A DNA stretch of 64,000 bases from Halobacillus sp. Marseille-Q1614 (GTDB lineage: Bacteria; Bacillota; Bacilli; Bacillales; Halobacillaceae), in contig NZ_CADDWH010000001.1 of assembly GCF_902809865.1 (NCBI RefSeq), forward strand, positions 2,480,001-2,544,000, in the 5' to 3' direction. The notes beneath the pieces are model-generated. The model was given only the letters and a program-made list of their open reading frames with translations. It was not told the origin of the DNA and did not search any database. Shown piece by piece: positions 1-8,813 of the stretch. The translations under genes and the position numbers were made by a program. Position 1 is the first letter of the stretch. Each line of letters opens with the position of its first letter.

Positions 1-776
1 GTCAAATGACGGATTCTTTTGGCTACTTCTATTTGTTCAGGGTAGCCGCGGGCTTCGTGAATGGCAGGATGGAATGCATCGATGATTCCTTCTAAAGCCT
101 CAAGCGTCATCGCTCCGATCCAATCACATTGATCGATGAGCCGTTCAGCTTCTATATAATTCACTACTCCCATCGCCGTCATCGCCTGAGTGCCATTGAT
201 CAGTGCAAGCCCCTCCTTCGCTTTTAAATCTAAAGGCAGGTAACCCTGCTCCTGATAAACCTGCTTTGTCGGTCTAATTTTTCCTTCATCATGGACTTCC
301 CCTTCACCGATCAGAACTAAAGCAAGGTGGGAAAGCGGAGCGAGGTCGCCTGACGCGCCAAGCGATCCTTGACTAGGGATGACCGGAATCAGGTCATTAT
401 TGGCAAGGTCACACAGGCGGTTGACGATGCAGGGTCTTACGCCGGAAAATCCTTTCAGCAGTGCATTCAGCCGCAGAACGACCATCGCTTTGCTTACTTT
501 TTCCGGAAAAGGATCTCCAAGAGCGCAGGCGTGTGAACGAATTAAATGAAGCTGGAGGTTATCGACATCTTCCTCACGAATCCGTACATCGCTGAACTTC
601 CCAAATCCTGTGTTTATTCCGTATACCGTTTTCTGCACCGCCACAATTCTTTCGACAGCTTCCCGGCTTTGTCTTACTTTCTCCATGCTTGCCGGATCAA
701 TAGAAATCGGCTCATTATTATATAAAATTCTCTTCATTTGTTCTAAAGTTAAGTTCAAACCGTTTAAGACAATCAT
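1..776 (-). CDS. hutH: Histidine ammonia-lyase, partial (C-terminus outside window)
   Basis: Catalyses histidine to trans-urocanate plus ammonia, the first step of histidine catabolism, in the cytoplasm. The 258 visible residues begin MIVLNGLNLTLEQM and carry the MIO cofactor triad Ala-Ser-Gly at residues 141-143 within GSLGASGDLAPLSH, plus the family segments VYGINTGFGKFS and LALINGTQAM. The start is fixed by a GAAGGGGG ribosome site just upstream. About half of the usual ~500-residue enzyme is visible; the rest is cut off by the left edge. It is the last gene of the hut block and follows a terminator carrying a HutP-type site, so its expression should need histidine-activated HutP. Confidence 0.97.
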   Translation of the reverse strand, partial: MIVLNGLNLTLEQMKRILYNNEPISIDPASMEKVRQSREAVERIVAVQKTVYGINTGFGKFSDVRIREEDVDNLQLHLIRSHACALGDPFPEKVSKAMVVLRLNALLKGFSGVRPCIVNRLCDLANNDLIPVIPSQGSLGASGDLAPLSHLALVLIGEGEVHDEGKIRPTKQVYQEQGYLPLDLKAKEGLALINGTQAMTAMGVVNYIEAERLIDQCDWIGAMTLEALEGIIDAFHPAIHEARGYPEQIEVAKRIRHL

Positions 777-814
777 GTTGGTTCCCCCTTCTTTCTATGC
801 TCTATTCATTCAAA

Positions 815-862
815 TAAAAAGGAGGCGACAATGGCATACCAAATACCATTGCCGCCTCCTTA
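815..862 (-). terminator. Rho-independent terminator between hutP and hutH (HutP-controlled attenuator)
   Basis: On the minus strand a 15-16 bp stem (AAGGAGGCGGCAATGG with its complement) around a short loop is followed by a T-rich run. It sits between the hutP stop and the hutH ribosome site, the same place as the regulated terminator of the Bacillus subtilis hut operon. HutP with histidine and Mg2+ is known to prevent termination there. The paired arms are seen directly; control of hutH is inferred from the family. Confidence 0.9.
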
Positions 863-875
863 TAACTTTTGACTA
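859..875 (-). promoter_or_regulatory. HutP RNA-binding site: three NAG triplets spaced by 4 nt
   Basis: Read on the minus strand the transcript carries UAG-N4-AAG-N4-AAG immediately before the terminator stem. Exact four-base spacing of NAG triplets is the known recognition pattern of the HutP hexamer. The third triplet forms the base of the terminator stem, so binding would block hairpin formation. Confidence 0.85.
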
Positions 876-882
876 TAGGCAG

Positions 883-1323
883 CTACCCTATATGATTTAT
901 TCCCAGACCGAACGTTTCGTGTTCGAGCCCTTTTACCGGTGCTCCAATGGTTCCGTAAAACGCGACGGCGAGCCATTCTCCTTCATCCAGCTTCTCGTAT
1001 GGCGATCCTCGCACAATCGCAAACCTTAGTCCTACGGTTCTCATCATATCGCCGGCAGCCATCTGCCCGCGCATAACGCCTTCCAGCGCTTCTAAAATCG
1101 CGTGATAGAGAGCATGTGTTTCACGATAAAGTTCATCCGAAATAATTTGATTTCTCTTCGCTGATGTTTCAACAGCTGATATGACCTTCTGCATGTTCAT
1201 AGAACCTGATTTACCTTGACAGTAGTCAACGTCTTTTAACTGATCAGCAAACGGCTCCAGCTCTTCGGGTGTCAGCGATGCTACAAGCATTGCCAGCTTC
1301 CCTATTGGAATTTTTTGAGTCAT
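883..1323 (-). CDS. hutP: HutP, histidine-responsive antiterminator
   Basis: RNA-binding antiterminator that, with L-histidine and Mg2+, opens the hut terminator. At 146 residues it matches the usual ~150. The C-terminal half is near-identical to the family: [54 protein letters not shown] chose the ATG at 1323 because AGGTG lies six bases upstream; an in-frame GTG at 1332 has no usable ribosome site. It is followed by its own RNA target and hutH. In B. subtilis hutP heads the whole operon, but here hutUIG lie upstream of it. Confidence 0.95.
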   Translation of the reverse strand: MTQKIPIGKLAMLVASLTPEELEPFADQLKDVDYCQGKSGSMNMQKVISAVETSAKRNQIISDELYRETHALYHAILEALEGVMRGQMAAGDMMRTVGLRFAIVRGSPYEKLDEGEWLAVAFYGTIGAPVKGLEHETFGLGINHIG

Positions 1324-1359
1324 CGTTTTCACCTGACCTAGTAACTGCTTACTACTTAA

Positions 1360-1389
1360 ATTGTAAACGCTTTCTTAATTGGTTGTCAA
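1360..1389 (-). promoter_or_regulatory. hutP promoter (-35 TTGACA, -10 TACAAT)
   Basis: Minus strand: a consensus TTGACA at 1384-1389 and TACAAT at 1360-1365 are separated by 18 bp, about 30 bp before hutP. This gives hutP-hutH a sigma-A promoter independent of the upstream hutUIG genes. Confidence 0.8.
1362..1375. promoter_or_regulatory. cre site (CcpA operator) overlapping hutP promoter
   Basis: TGTAAACGCTTTCT fits the cre consensus TGWAARCGYTWWCW at all 14 positions. It overlaps the -10 box of the hutP promoter, so CcpA should repress hutPH when a preferred sugar is present, as known for the B. subtilis hut operon. Confidence 0.85.
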
Positions 1390-1441
1390 TGGCATGTTAT
1401 TGTATATTTTATCGTATGTGCGGCCGATTCATTCGTATCAT

Positions 1442-2770
1442 TTATAGTAAAAGATAGGCGATCGGCGTCACGATAATAATCGTAAGTATCGTCCGTTCAA
1501 TCCAGATGACGATCAGCTTTGGAATACTGACAGGGATTTCTGTTGATAGAATACAAGGAATCAGTGCAGAAAAGAACAAGACAGCCGATATCGAAACTGT
1601 GCCAATTACAAATTTAGTAACCAGCGGAGCATCTGCTGCGAGTAGTGCCGGTAAAAACATTTCCGCAATTTCAATAGCAGAAGCTTTGGCAGCCAATAAC
1701 GGTTCCGGCACCTGCATCAGCAGTGTGAATGGATAAAAGATATACCCTAAAATATCAAAGACCGGCGTAAATTCAGCAAGGACTAAGCCGAGCAGACCAA
1801 CCGATAAAATCGAGGGAAGAATCGCCATCGTCATAATAAAACCGTCTTTTAAGTTCATCCAGACATTTTTAGCTAAGGAAGGAGATTTCTCAGCTGCCTG
1901 CATAGCTTGAGTCCACGCAGCTTTTACCCGATTCACCTTAATCACTTCCTCAGGATCTTCTTTCCCTACATAATATTCTTCACTCATCTTATTCAGCGGC
2001 CAAATCCGGACGGTAATCGCAGTAACTGCAAAAGTAACAAAGAGCGTCACCCAGAAGTACGTATTCCAGATGTCCATTAAGCCAAGCGTTTTCGCTACAA
2101 CGATCATAAAAGTAGCAGAAACGGTAGAGAAACCTGTGGCAATAATCGTAGCTTCCTTAATATTGTATTTTCCTTCTTTAAATACGCGGTTCGTAATTAG
2201 AAGGCCGATCGAATAACTCCCGACAAATGAAGCGACAGCATCGATAGCTGAGCGCCCGGGAGTTTTCCAAATTGGACGCATAACAGGCTGAAGAATGACT
2301 CCGATAAATTCAAGAAGGCCGTATCCGACAAGTAGCGCTAGAAACACGGCACCAACTGGAACTAATAAACCAACAGGAATAACAAGCTTTTCAAAAAGGA
2401 ACGGTCCCATGTCAGGACTAAACAGCCAGGCTGGTCCGAAACCGAAAATTAACATAGAAGCAACTGCTACCCCTAGCACCTTGAAGATAGATAACACAAC
2501 ATTAACAGCATCTTTATTCCAAGAACCAGCAGCAAACGGGTAAACAGCCCCTAAAATAATAACAGCTAGCGCATAGTAAGGGACAACAGCAGAGAACGAT
2601 GTTTGAAGATAAGTAACGATATGGTCAAGTAAAATAGAAGAAGTTCCATTGATCGTCATTGGAATAAAAAATGTGACCACACCAATGAAGCTGAATATAA
2701 AAAATTTCCAGACACTAGAACGAGGAGTTACGGTGGGATTAATCGGCGTTTCCGTTTTGACAGATTCCAT
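1442..2770 (-). CDS. YjiH-family membrane permease in the hut cluster
   Basis: A 442-residue polytopic membrane protein with about ten hydrophobic segments and the nucleoside-recognition/gate-type layout of the YjiH family (ISIGLLITNRVFKEGKYN, IIATGFSTVSATFM, EIPVSIPKLIVIWIERT). It lies between hutG and hutP on the same strand, where B. subtilis uses the unrelated permease HutM. Uptake of histidine or a related imidazole compound is therefore the natural guess, but the substrate is inferred from neighbourhood only. A consensus ribosome site precedes the ATG. Confidence 0.8.
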   Translation of the reverse strand: MESVKTETPINPTVTPRSSVWKFFIFSFIGVVTFFIPMTINGTSSILLDHIVTYLQTSFSAVVPYYALAVIILGAVYPFAAGSWNKDAVNVVLSIFKVLGVAVASMLIFGFGPAWLFSPDMGPFLFEKLVIPVGLLVPVGAVFLALLVGYGLLEFIGVILQPVMRPIWKTPGRSAIDAVASFVGSYSIGLLITNRVFKEGKYNIKEATIIATGFSTVSATFMIVVAKTLGLMDIWNTYFWVTLFVTFAVTAITVRIWPLNKMSEEYYVGKEDPEEVIKVNRVKAAWTQAMQAAEKSPSLAKNVWMNLKDGFIMTMAILPSILSVGLLGLVLAEFTPVFDILGYIFYPFTLLMQVPEPLLAAKASAIEIAEMFLPALLAADAPLVTKFVIGTVSISAVLFFSALIPCILSTEIPVSIPKLIVIWIERTILTIIIVTPIAYLLL

Positions 2771-2861
2771 ATTCTTTCCTCCTTAGTATGAATATTCGGA
2801 AAACATTTTATAAAAAGAAATGGCGATGATATAACTTCGCCTTAAGTTATAGTGAACCTAA

Positions 2862-2990
2862 TTAACTCTGCAGCTTGCTTTTTGGAGACGAATACCATTC
2901 CCTTTTTCGCGGACGAACGCCCGAGCCTCCTCGCGAAAAAACGCACTGCAGAGACTCGTAGTATTCGATCCCTTCGCTTCAAAGCGAAAA
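2862..2990. repeat. Dispersed intergenic repeat, copy A
   Basis: The 274-bp gap between the permease and hutG holds nested inverted repeats: CTCTGCAG/CTGCAGAG as outer arms and TTTTTCGCG/CGCGAAAAA as inner arms, with GAGCCTCCTCGCG inside. The 15-mer ATTCGATCCCTTCGC at 2963-2977 recurs exactly at 23536-23550, and the GCCTCCTCG core recurs in the 515-bp elements. It looks like a decayed member of one repeat family. Confidence 0.6.
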
Positions 2991-3044
2991 TATGCTGCTC
3001 CTTTGGGCGGAGACCGTTGTCAAACATTTCTCGTTATCTTCGGC

Positions 3045-4049
3045 TTAAGAGGAATATCTCCCCTTCCTTTTACAAACACCTGTTAAAAATGAGAGCATCA
3101 CATGCACAGCGCTTTTAACCGCCATGCCTCCTATATCTTTTCGAGGATCCAGACAGACGATATCCATCGCTTTTACCTTCTGATACTCTCCGGCTAACTG
3201 TACAGCTTCAAATAGTTCGTGAGTATACATCCCCCCAGGCGTCGCTGCTGGAGCTGCCGGATTGTGGGTGATATCCAGCACATCCATATCTACGGTTAAA
3301 TAAATCGTATCAACTTCCTGGCTTAATTGATCTAAAGCCTCTTGGATCACAAAAGCCATTTTCTTATTCCGCGCCTGTTTCATCGTCACATAATTAATGC
3401 CGTGTTCATTGGCATAGTCTTTGAGTTCTTTTGCATTAAAAAATCCGTGAAGCCCAATATTGTGAACATGTGCCCCTTTAACCGCACCGCTTTCAATCAG
3501 ATTGCGGATCGGGGTACCATTAGCCGGGCCGAATTCATTTAAATCGCGCAAATCAAAATGGGTATCAAGCTGCAGGATTCCTATCGTTTCATTAGAATGA
3601 ACCTGCTTCCACCCTTTAATCAGCATGGCGGTGATCGAGTGGTCGCCTCCAAGAGAAATCGGCAGAGTGTGCGGATGATGAGTTCTCATCGCAGCCATCG
3701 CTTCTTTAATTTTTTCGTGGGTTGAAGGAATATCTGTAGCATGCTGTTTTACATTTCCTAAATCGATCGCATTCAACTCAGCTAAATCGATATCTTCATC
3801 CAAATTGTAGGTACCAAACGATTTCCAAACCTGCCGCATCGCTTCAGGGTTATCACTCGCCGCAGAGGTGCTGATCGACGATTTGGAAAGGGGGACACCA
3901 AGAATGGTTACATCATACTTCTCCCATTCGGGCGTTGAGCTGCCTGCATTTTCGATCCACTCATGAACTTTTAAATCTCTCGTCTGATCTGTCTGCTTCG
4001 GATAGATCATCATGGGAGGTTCAAGCATCGGATATGGGTACCCGCTCAT
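3045..4049 (-). CDS. hutG: Formimidoylglutamase
   Basis: Hydrolyses N-formimidoyl-L-glutamate to glutamate and formamide, the last step of this hut route. At 334 residues it is an arginase/ureohydrolase-fold enzyme with the binuclear Mn ligands in place: GGDHS (His137), DTHFD (Asp162, His164, Asp166) and DMDVLD (Asp254, Asp256). Its ATG overlaps the hutI stop (ATGA), so the two are translationally coupled. Confidence 0.96.
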   Translation of the reverse strand: MSGYPYPMLEPPMMIYPKQTDQTRDLKVHEWIENAGSSTPEWEKYDVTILGVPLSKSSISTSAASDNPEAMRQVWKSFGTYNLDEDIDLAELNAIDLGNVKQHATDIPSTHEKIKEAMAAMRTHHPHTLPISLGGDHSITAMLIKGWKQVHSNETIGILQLDTHFDLRDLNEFGPANGTPIRNLIESGAVKGAHVHNIGLHGFFNAKELKDYANEHGINYVTMKQARNKKMAFVIQEALDQLSQEVDTIYLTVDMDVLDITHNPAAPAATPGGMYTHELFEAVQLAGEYQKVKAMDIVCLDPRKDIGGMAVKSAVHVMLSFLTGVCKRKGRYSS

Positions 4050-5308
4050 TGCAGCTGTCCTCCCACTACCAGCGGCTTACCACCTTTTATAACGGTATCT
4101 ACATGGTTCATACCGTATTGATAGGAAAGTGTTAAATAGTTAGGAACATCAAAAATCGTAAGGTCCGCTTTTTTACCAGCCTCTAAGCTTCCTGCTTCTT
4201 TTGCCTGACCGATCGCATGAGCCGCATTAATGGTTGTTGCTGTGATCACCTCTTCAGGCGTCATCCCCATTTTCAAACAGCCGAGGTTCATAATGAATGG
4301 CAGAGAAATCGTTGGAGACGAACCAGGGTTGGCGTCGGTCGAAAGCGCGACGGCCACACCAGCATCGATCATTTTTCTGGCATGCGCAAATTCAGCCATA
4401 AGGAAAAAGGCGGTTCCCGGAAGCAGTACTCCGATGACTCCCGCTTCTGCCATATCCTTAATTCCTTGTTCAGAAGCTTTTAAAAGGTGATCAGCTGAAA
4501 TGGCACCGACAGAGGCGGCTAACTCTGCACCTGCATAAGGCTCGATTTCATCAGCATGTATTTTTGGAATTAAGCCATGCTCCTTGCCGGCTTCTAAGAT
4601 CCGCTTCGACTGGTCCGGGGTGAAAACTCCTCTTTCACAGAACACATCATTGAACACGGCCAACTTCTGCTCCGCTGCCTTCGGAATCATTTCATTAATG
4701 ACTCGATCGATAAACGGCTCTGGGTTTTCTTTTTCCGCCATCGGGATTGCGTGAGCCCCCATAAAGGTAGAAATGATATCTACCGGGTGATCTTCGTTCA
4801 GCTTTTTGGCTACTTCAAGCTGCTTCATTTCATGTTCAAGTGTCAGTCCATAGCCGCTTTTTGCTTCGACAGTCGTAACCCCGTGCAATAAAAATTTATT
4901 GAGACGCTTTTTCGACTGTTCATAAAGTTCTTCATGGCTTGCTTCCTGAGTCGCCCGTGTAGTGGCATGTATTCCTCCGCCAGCTTCCATAATCTCCATG
5001 TATGTTTTTCCTTTAAGTCTCATCGCATACTCATTTTCCCTTGTGCCGGCGTGGACGAGGTGAGTGTGCGGATCGATTAATCCTGGCGTAACTACTTTTC
5101 CAGAAGCGTCTATCTGCTTATCTGCTTCATATTTCGCACAGATCTCTTCACTCGGTCCCGCTTCAAAAATTTTTCCTTCTTCGATATAAACAGCCCCATT
5201 TTCAATTACATCTAAATCCGACATGGCGGAGCGGACAGCCGGTTTATCCGAATGCCCCTTCATCGTAATCAGCTGCGCCGCATTTTTAATTAATAATGAA
5301 TCTCCCAT
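4046..5308 (-). CDS. hutI: Imidazolonepropionase
   Basis: Opens the imidazolone ring of 4-imidazolone-5-propionate to give formimidoylglutamate. It is a 420-residue amidohydrolase-superfamily protein with the metal motif PHTHLVHAGTR (His81, His83), GAHAIP, the HADE motif near residue 250 and STDANPGS near 325. It sits 13 bases after hutU and overlaps hutG by four bases, so the three form one transcription unit. Confidence 0.97.
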   Translation of the reverse strand: MGDSLLIKNAAQLITMKGHSDKPAVRSAMSDLDVIENGAVYIEEGKIFEAGPSEEICAKYEADKQIDASGKVVTPGLIDPHTHLVHAGTRENEYAMRLKGKTYMEIMEAGGGIHATTRATQEASHEELYEQSKKRLNKFLLHGVTTVEAKSGYGLTLEHEMKQLEVAKKLNEDHPVDIISTFMGAHAIPMAEKENPEPFIDRVINEMIPKAAEQKLAVFNDVFCERGVFTPDQSKRILEAGKEHGLIPKIHADEIEPYAGAELAASVGAISADHLLKASEQGIKDMAEAGVIGVLLPGTAFFLMAEFAHARKMIDAGVAVALSTDANPGSSPTISLPFIMNLGCLKMGMTPEEVITATTINAAHAIGQAKEAGSLEAGKKADLTIFDVPNYLTLSYQYGMNHVDTVIKGGKPLVVGGQLQ

Positions 5309-5321
5309 AGAAACAACCCTC

Positions 5322-6992
5322 CTACTGTTTTTTCTTTAACATCGGAATTTGAATTCCCTTCTCGACTGCCGTCTTTTCAGCTAATTCATAGCCGGCGTCC
5401 ACGTGGCGGACCACTCCCATCCCTGGATCGGTCGTAAGTACTCGTTCAAGACGCTGCTCGGCTTCCTTCGTTCCGTCCGCAACAATAACCATCCCAGCAT
5501 GCAGAGAATACCCCATACCGACACCGCCTCCGTGGTGGACACTCACCCAGCTGGCACCGCCCACACTGTTGATCATTGCATTTAAAATCGGCCAGTCCGC
5601 GACCGCATCACTGCCGTCTTTCATCGCTTCTGTCTCACGGTTTGGCGAGGCAACCGACCCTGAATCCAGGTGATCACGACCAATAACAATTGGAGCGTTT
5701 AACTCCCCGCTTGCTACCATATCATTAATGATTTTCCCAAAGCGGGCTCTTTCGCCGTAACCGAGCCAGCAAATCCTAGCCGGCAATCCTTGAAAACTAA
5801 TTTTTTCCCGAGCCATACGTATCCAATTGCAAAGGTGCTTATTATAGCTGAACTCCCGTAAAATCACTTCATCCGTCTTATAAATATCTTCCGGATCTCC
5901 TGATAAAGCTACCCATCGAAACGGCCCCTTTCCTTCACAGAACTGTGGACGGATATAGGCAGGTACAAAGCCAGGGAAATTAAAAGCATCCTGCACTCCT
6001 TCATCCTTAGCAACCTGGCGAATGTTGTTTCCATAGTCAAAAGTGACGGCGCCTTTTCTCTGCATATCAAGTATCGCTTTCACATGAGCCGCAATGCTCT
6101 GTTTTGACAGGCGAATATATTTGTTTTCATCTGCTTTTCGAAGCTTTGCTGCAGCCTCCAGCGTCATATCCACTGGTATATAGCCATTGAGAGGATCATG
6201 AGCGGAAGTCTGGTCTGTTAACACATCAGGCACGAACCCTTTTTCAATCATTTCCGGCAAAAGCTCAGCCGCGTTTCCTAACAGACCGATAGATAATGCT
6301 TTTCTTTGGCGACGAGCTTCTTCCGCCAGTTTAATTGCTTCCTGAAGACTGTCTGTAGAAGTGTCTAAGTATTTCGTATCCAGCCGGCGCTGAATCCGGT
6401 GCGGGTCTATTTCAATGGCGATACAAACGCCGCCATTTAACGTAACGGCTAACGGCTGAGCTCCGCCCATTCCTCCAAGTCCGGCCGTTAATGTAATCGT
6501 CCCTTTTAAGCCGTCTTTAAAGTGCTGCTTCGCACATTCGGCAAATGTTTCATACGTCCCTTGAACAATCCCCTGGCTGCCAATATATATCCAGCTGCCT
6601 GCCGTCATTTGTCCATACATCATGAGTCCTTTTCGATCGAGCTCGTGAAAATGCTCCCAATCCGCCCAGGCCGGTACGAGATTCGAATTGGCGATTAACA
6701 CTTTTGGTGCATCTGTATGAGATCGAAAAACAGCAACAGGTTTTCCAGACTGGATCAATAAAGTTTCATCGTTTTCCAGCTTTTGAAGCGACTCAACAAT
6801 AGCTTCATAAGCGTCCCAGTTGCGGGCAGCTTTGCCAATCCCTCCATAGACAACAAGATCATCGGGATTTTCGGCTACATCAGGGTGCAGGTTATTACTC
6901 AGCATCCGCAAGGCCGCCTCTTGAATCCATCCCTTTGTATGAAGCTCTGTACCGCTGTATTGTTTCACTCTGCTTGGTTGTGTTTTAGACAT
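5322..6992 (-). CDS. hutU: Urocanate hydratase
   Basis: Converts urocanate to imidazolonepropionate using tightly bound NAD+. The 556 residues match the family's ~555. Diagnostic stretches include [16 protein letters not shown], the [10 protein letters not shown] nucleotide-binding segment, [14 protein letters not shown] and [14 protein letters not shown] start at the ATG giving [14 protein letters not shown], which matches known N-termini; the frame is open 14 codons further upstream. It is the first gene of the hutUIG unit. I see no convincing promoter or HutP site in front of it. Confidence 0.96.
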   Translation of the reverse strand: MSKTQPSRVKQYSGTELHTKGWIQEAALRMLSNNLHPDVAENPDDLVVYGGIGKAARNWDAYEAIVESLQKLENDETLLIQSGKPVAVFRSHTDAPKVLIANSNLVPAWADWEHFHELDRKGLMMYGQMTAGSWIYIGSQGIVQGTYETFAECAKQHFKDGLKGTITLTAGLGGMGGAQPLAVTLNGGVCIAIEIDPHRIQRRLDTKYLDTSTDSLQEAIKLAEEARRQRKALSIGLLGNAAELLPEMIEKGFVPDVLTDQTSAHDPLNGYIPVDMTLEAAAKLRKADENKYIRLSKQSIAAHVKAILDMQRKGAVTFDYGNNIRQVAKDEGVQDAFNFPGFVPAYIRPQFCEGKGPFRWVALSGDPEDIYKTDEVILREFSYNKHLCNWIRMAREKISFQGLPARICWLGYGERARFGKIINDMVASGELNAPIVIGRDHLDSGSVASPNRETEAMKDGSDAVADWPILNAMINSVGGASWVSVHHGGGVGMGYSLHAGMVIVADGTKEAEQRLERVLTTDPGMGVVRHVDAGYELAEKTAVEKGIQIPMLKKKQ

Positions 6993-7181
6993 CTCATCCG
7001 TCCTCTCTTCCATTTGATATCTAAAGATTAGCACTTAGAATTTTCAGAAAATAGACCATCCGCTTTTGAATAAATGGATTCATTTTATGCCAAGGATAAA
7101 GATATGCTTTAAAAACTCCATTTATTACAGCACTAATTTTAGAAAATATAATTTTATTATTTTTAAGTGTATCTCTAAATA

Positions 7182-7209
7182 AAAAAAGCCGCTTATATAA
7201 GCAGCTTTT
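7182..7209 (-). terminator. Terminator after the AraC-type regulator
   Basis: Minus strand: a hairpin of the form AAAGCTGCTTATATAAGCGGCTTT is followed by seven T. It separates the regulator gene at 7270 from hutU. The remaining ~190 bp up to hutU must hold the hutU promoter, but I see no clear -35/-10 pair. Confidence 0.75.
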
Positions 7210-7269
7210 AGGTTAAGAGCGGCAGCCCGTTTCATTTGGAAGGTGCCCTTCCCGGAGTACAACCAAGTG

Positions 7270-8724
7270 CTAATGACGCCGGCGGTATTGATTTGGCGTC
7301 TTACCGGTAGCTTGTTTAAATACCCGGCTGAAATAATTAGGACTTGAATAACCCGTTTGATCAGCTATTAACTGAATCGTATCATCAGAAGCAACAAGCA
7401 GCTCTTTCGCCTCCTGAATTCGAATCGTACTTAATACCTCGCGGAATGAACGTCCGTATCGCTTCATAAAAAGATAGCTTAAATAAGAAGGATTGCGCTG
7501 CACATGGTCGGCTACGTCCTGAAGAGTCAATTCAGCCTTTCGATAATGTTCTTCCATATATACAATCGCTTCTTCGATTGCATCCTTTTTCCCAGGGCCC
7601 GGCGTTTCAGCAATCACCCCTAGTAAATCATTAATAAACAAGATAAGATCCTGGACGATCCGATAAAGGACAGGGCTGTACAAGATACTGTCAAACACTC
7701 GTTTATACATCTTTTCATTCTCTTCATCTATCATCCCTTTTCGAATCATGAAGCGGCGAACCTGAGCTAAGATGCTCGTTAACCTCGTTCGAAGCAGCCC
7801 GGGATCGGGATAAGGAGGATTGATGTTAAAGAATTGTTCATAGAGCCAGCTTTTGATCTGGTCTCTCCGCCCTTCATCGAGCATGTAGACCCAGGTCCGC
7901 TGCTCTGTCATCGTTAAAAATGGATCCATGTCCTGCCACTCGTATACTTTTGTAAGCACCTGCTGGTATCCGGTGAAAAAGGTCGTCTCCATGACCTGAC
8001 GAAGCTTCATATAAATTTGGTGAAGGGATTCTTCCCCTGGTTCAGAATGCACGGCGATCACGAGCGGCTTTCCAACTTCACGATCCCATTCCTGCATAAA
8101 GTTCTGTGCCTGCTTTAACGGTTCAGAAATATACTCCTGAAACACAAGGGCAATCCGGTCACTTGTAGAGAAAACGAGCGGCTGGTAATAAAAATCGAAC
8201 TGATCGATAAACGAACGCAAAACGGCGAGATCGTCCATAGATTCCGTTTTCACGAGATATACAGGGTATTGAAAGGAGAGGTGGTCTTCCATAAAAAGTG
8301 ATTCGTAACGGATGGACGGCACAGAGTAATTGTCTTCTAAAGCCCGGACACTGTTCGAAAGCTTATGGAAGGCCTGCTGAAGCGATCGCTTTACTGAATT
8401 TGGAGACAGCGGCTTGACCCATAAATCCAAAGCTTTAATACTCATCGCCTGCATCGCCCGCTCAAAAGTAGATTCAGCTGTCACCGCTATCACTTCATGG
8501 ACATAACGGTCAATAAACGTCTTCATCATGTCCCACTTTTCTTCCGGGACCATATCGAGTTCAAGACAGAGCACGTCCGGGCGCTCATTTTCCAGGACTG
8601 CCATAACCTCTGCCAGCTCCGAGATCTGTTTAGACTCGGAAATAGGAAACGAATATTTATCAACCAGCCAGTTAAGACCCGCCGCTTCCTGCTGATCCCT
8701 GTCAGCAATCATCATTTTATACAA
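7270..8724 (-). CDS. Response regulator with AraC-type output, degenerate receiver
   Basis: A 484-residue transcription factor: N-terminal receiver fold (residues 1-125), a ~240-residue linker, and a C-terminal AraC/XylS double helix-turn-helix (about 385-484; TLQDVADHVQRNPSYLSYLF and IQLIADQTGYSSPNYFSRVF). The overall plan is that of YesN-like regulators. The canonical phospho-acceptor position reads Glu55 in PDVLCLELDMVP instead of Asp, although Asp8/Asp10 and Lys in VKPL are kept. No histidine kinase lies beside it. Target genes are unknown; the divergence-free position between hutU and the mmsA operon gives no clear hint. Confidence 0.85.
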   Translation of the reverse strand: MYKMMIADRDQQEAAGLNWLVDKYSFPISESKQISELAEVMAVLENERPDVLCLELDMVPEEKWDMMKTFIDRYVHEVIAVTAESTFERAMQAMSIKALDLWVKPLSPNSVKRSLQQAFHKLSNSVRALEDNYSVPSIRYESLFMEDHLSFQYPVYLVKTESMDDLAVLRSFIDQFDFYYQPLVFSTSDRIALVFQEYISEPLKQAQNFMQEWDREVGKPLVIAVHSEPGEESLHQIYMKLRQVMETTFFTGYQQVLTKVYEWQDMDPFLTMTEQRTWVYMLDEGRRDQIKSWLYEQFFNINPPYPDPGLLRTRLTSILAQVRRFMIRKGMIDEENEKMYKRVFDSILYSPVLYRIVQDLILFINDLLGVIAETPGPGKKDAIEEAIVYMEEHYRKAELTLQDVADHVQRNPSYLSYLFMKRYGRSFREVLSTIRIQEAKELLVASDDTIQLIADQTGYSSPNYFSRVFKQATGKTPNQYRRRH

Positions 8725-8776
8725 ATGGGTACACCTCCCTGCCTGACTTCTTATACTTCCATATTAGCATAAGAAA

Positions 8777-8803
8777 AACCCCTTCTTTTCTAAAGAAGGG
8801 GTT
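8777..8803 (-). terminator. Terminator of the ADH-permease-mmsA operon
   Basis: A 12-bp arm AACCCCTTCTTT with its perfect complement around a four-base loop, followed on the minus strand by a T run. It lies just after the dehydrogenase stop codon. Confidence 0.85.
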
Positions 8804-8813
8804 CTGGAAGATT

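Noticed and set aside
7088-7093. Sigma-54 promoter before hutU (TTGGCA on the minus strand)
   Set aside because: There is no matching TTGC element at the required spacing, so it is probably chance.
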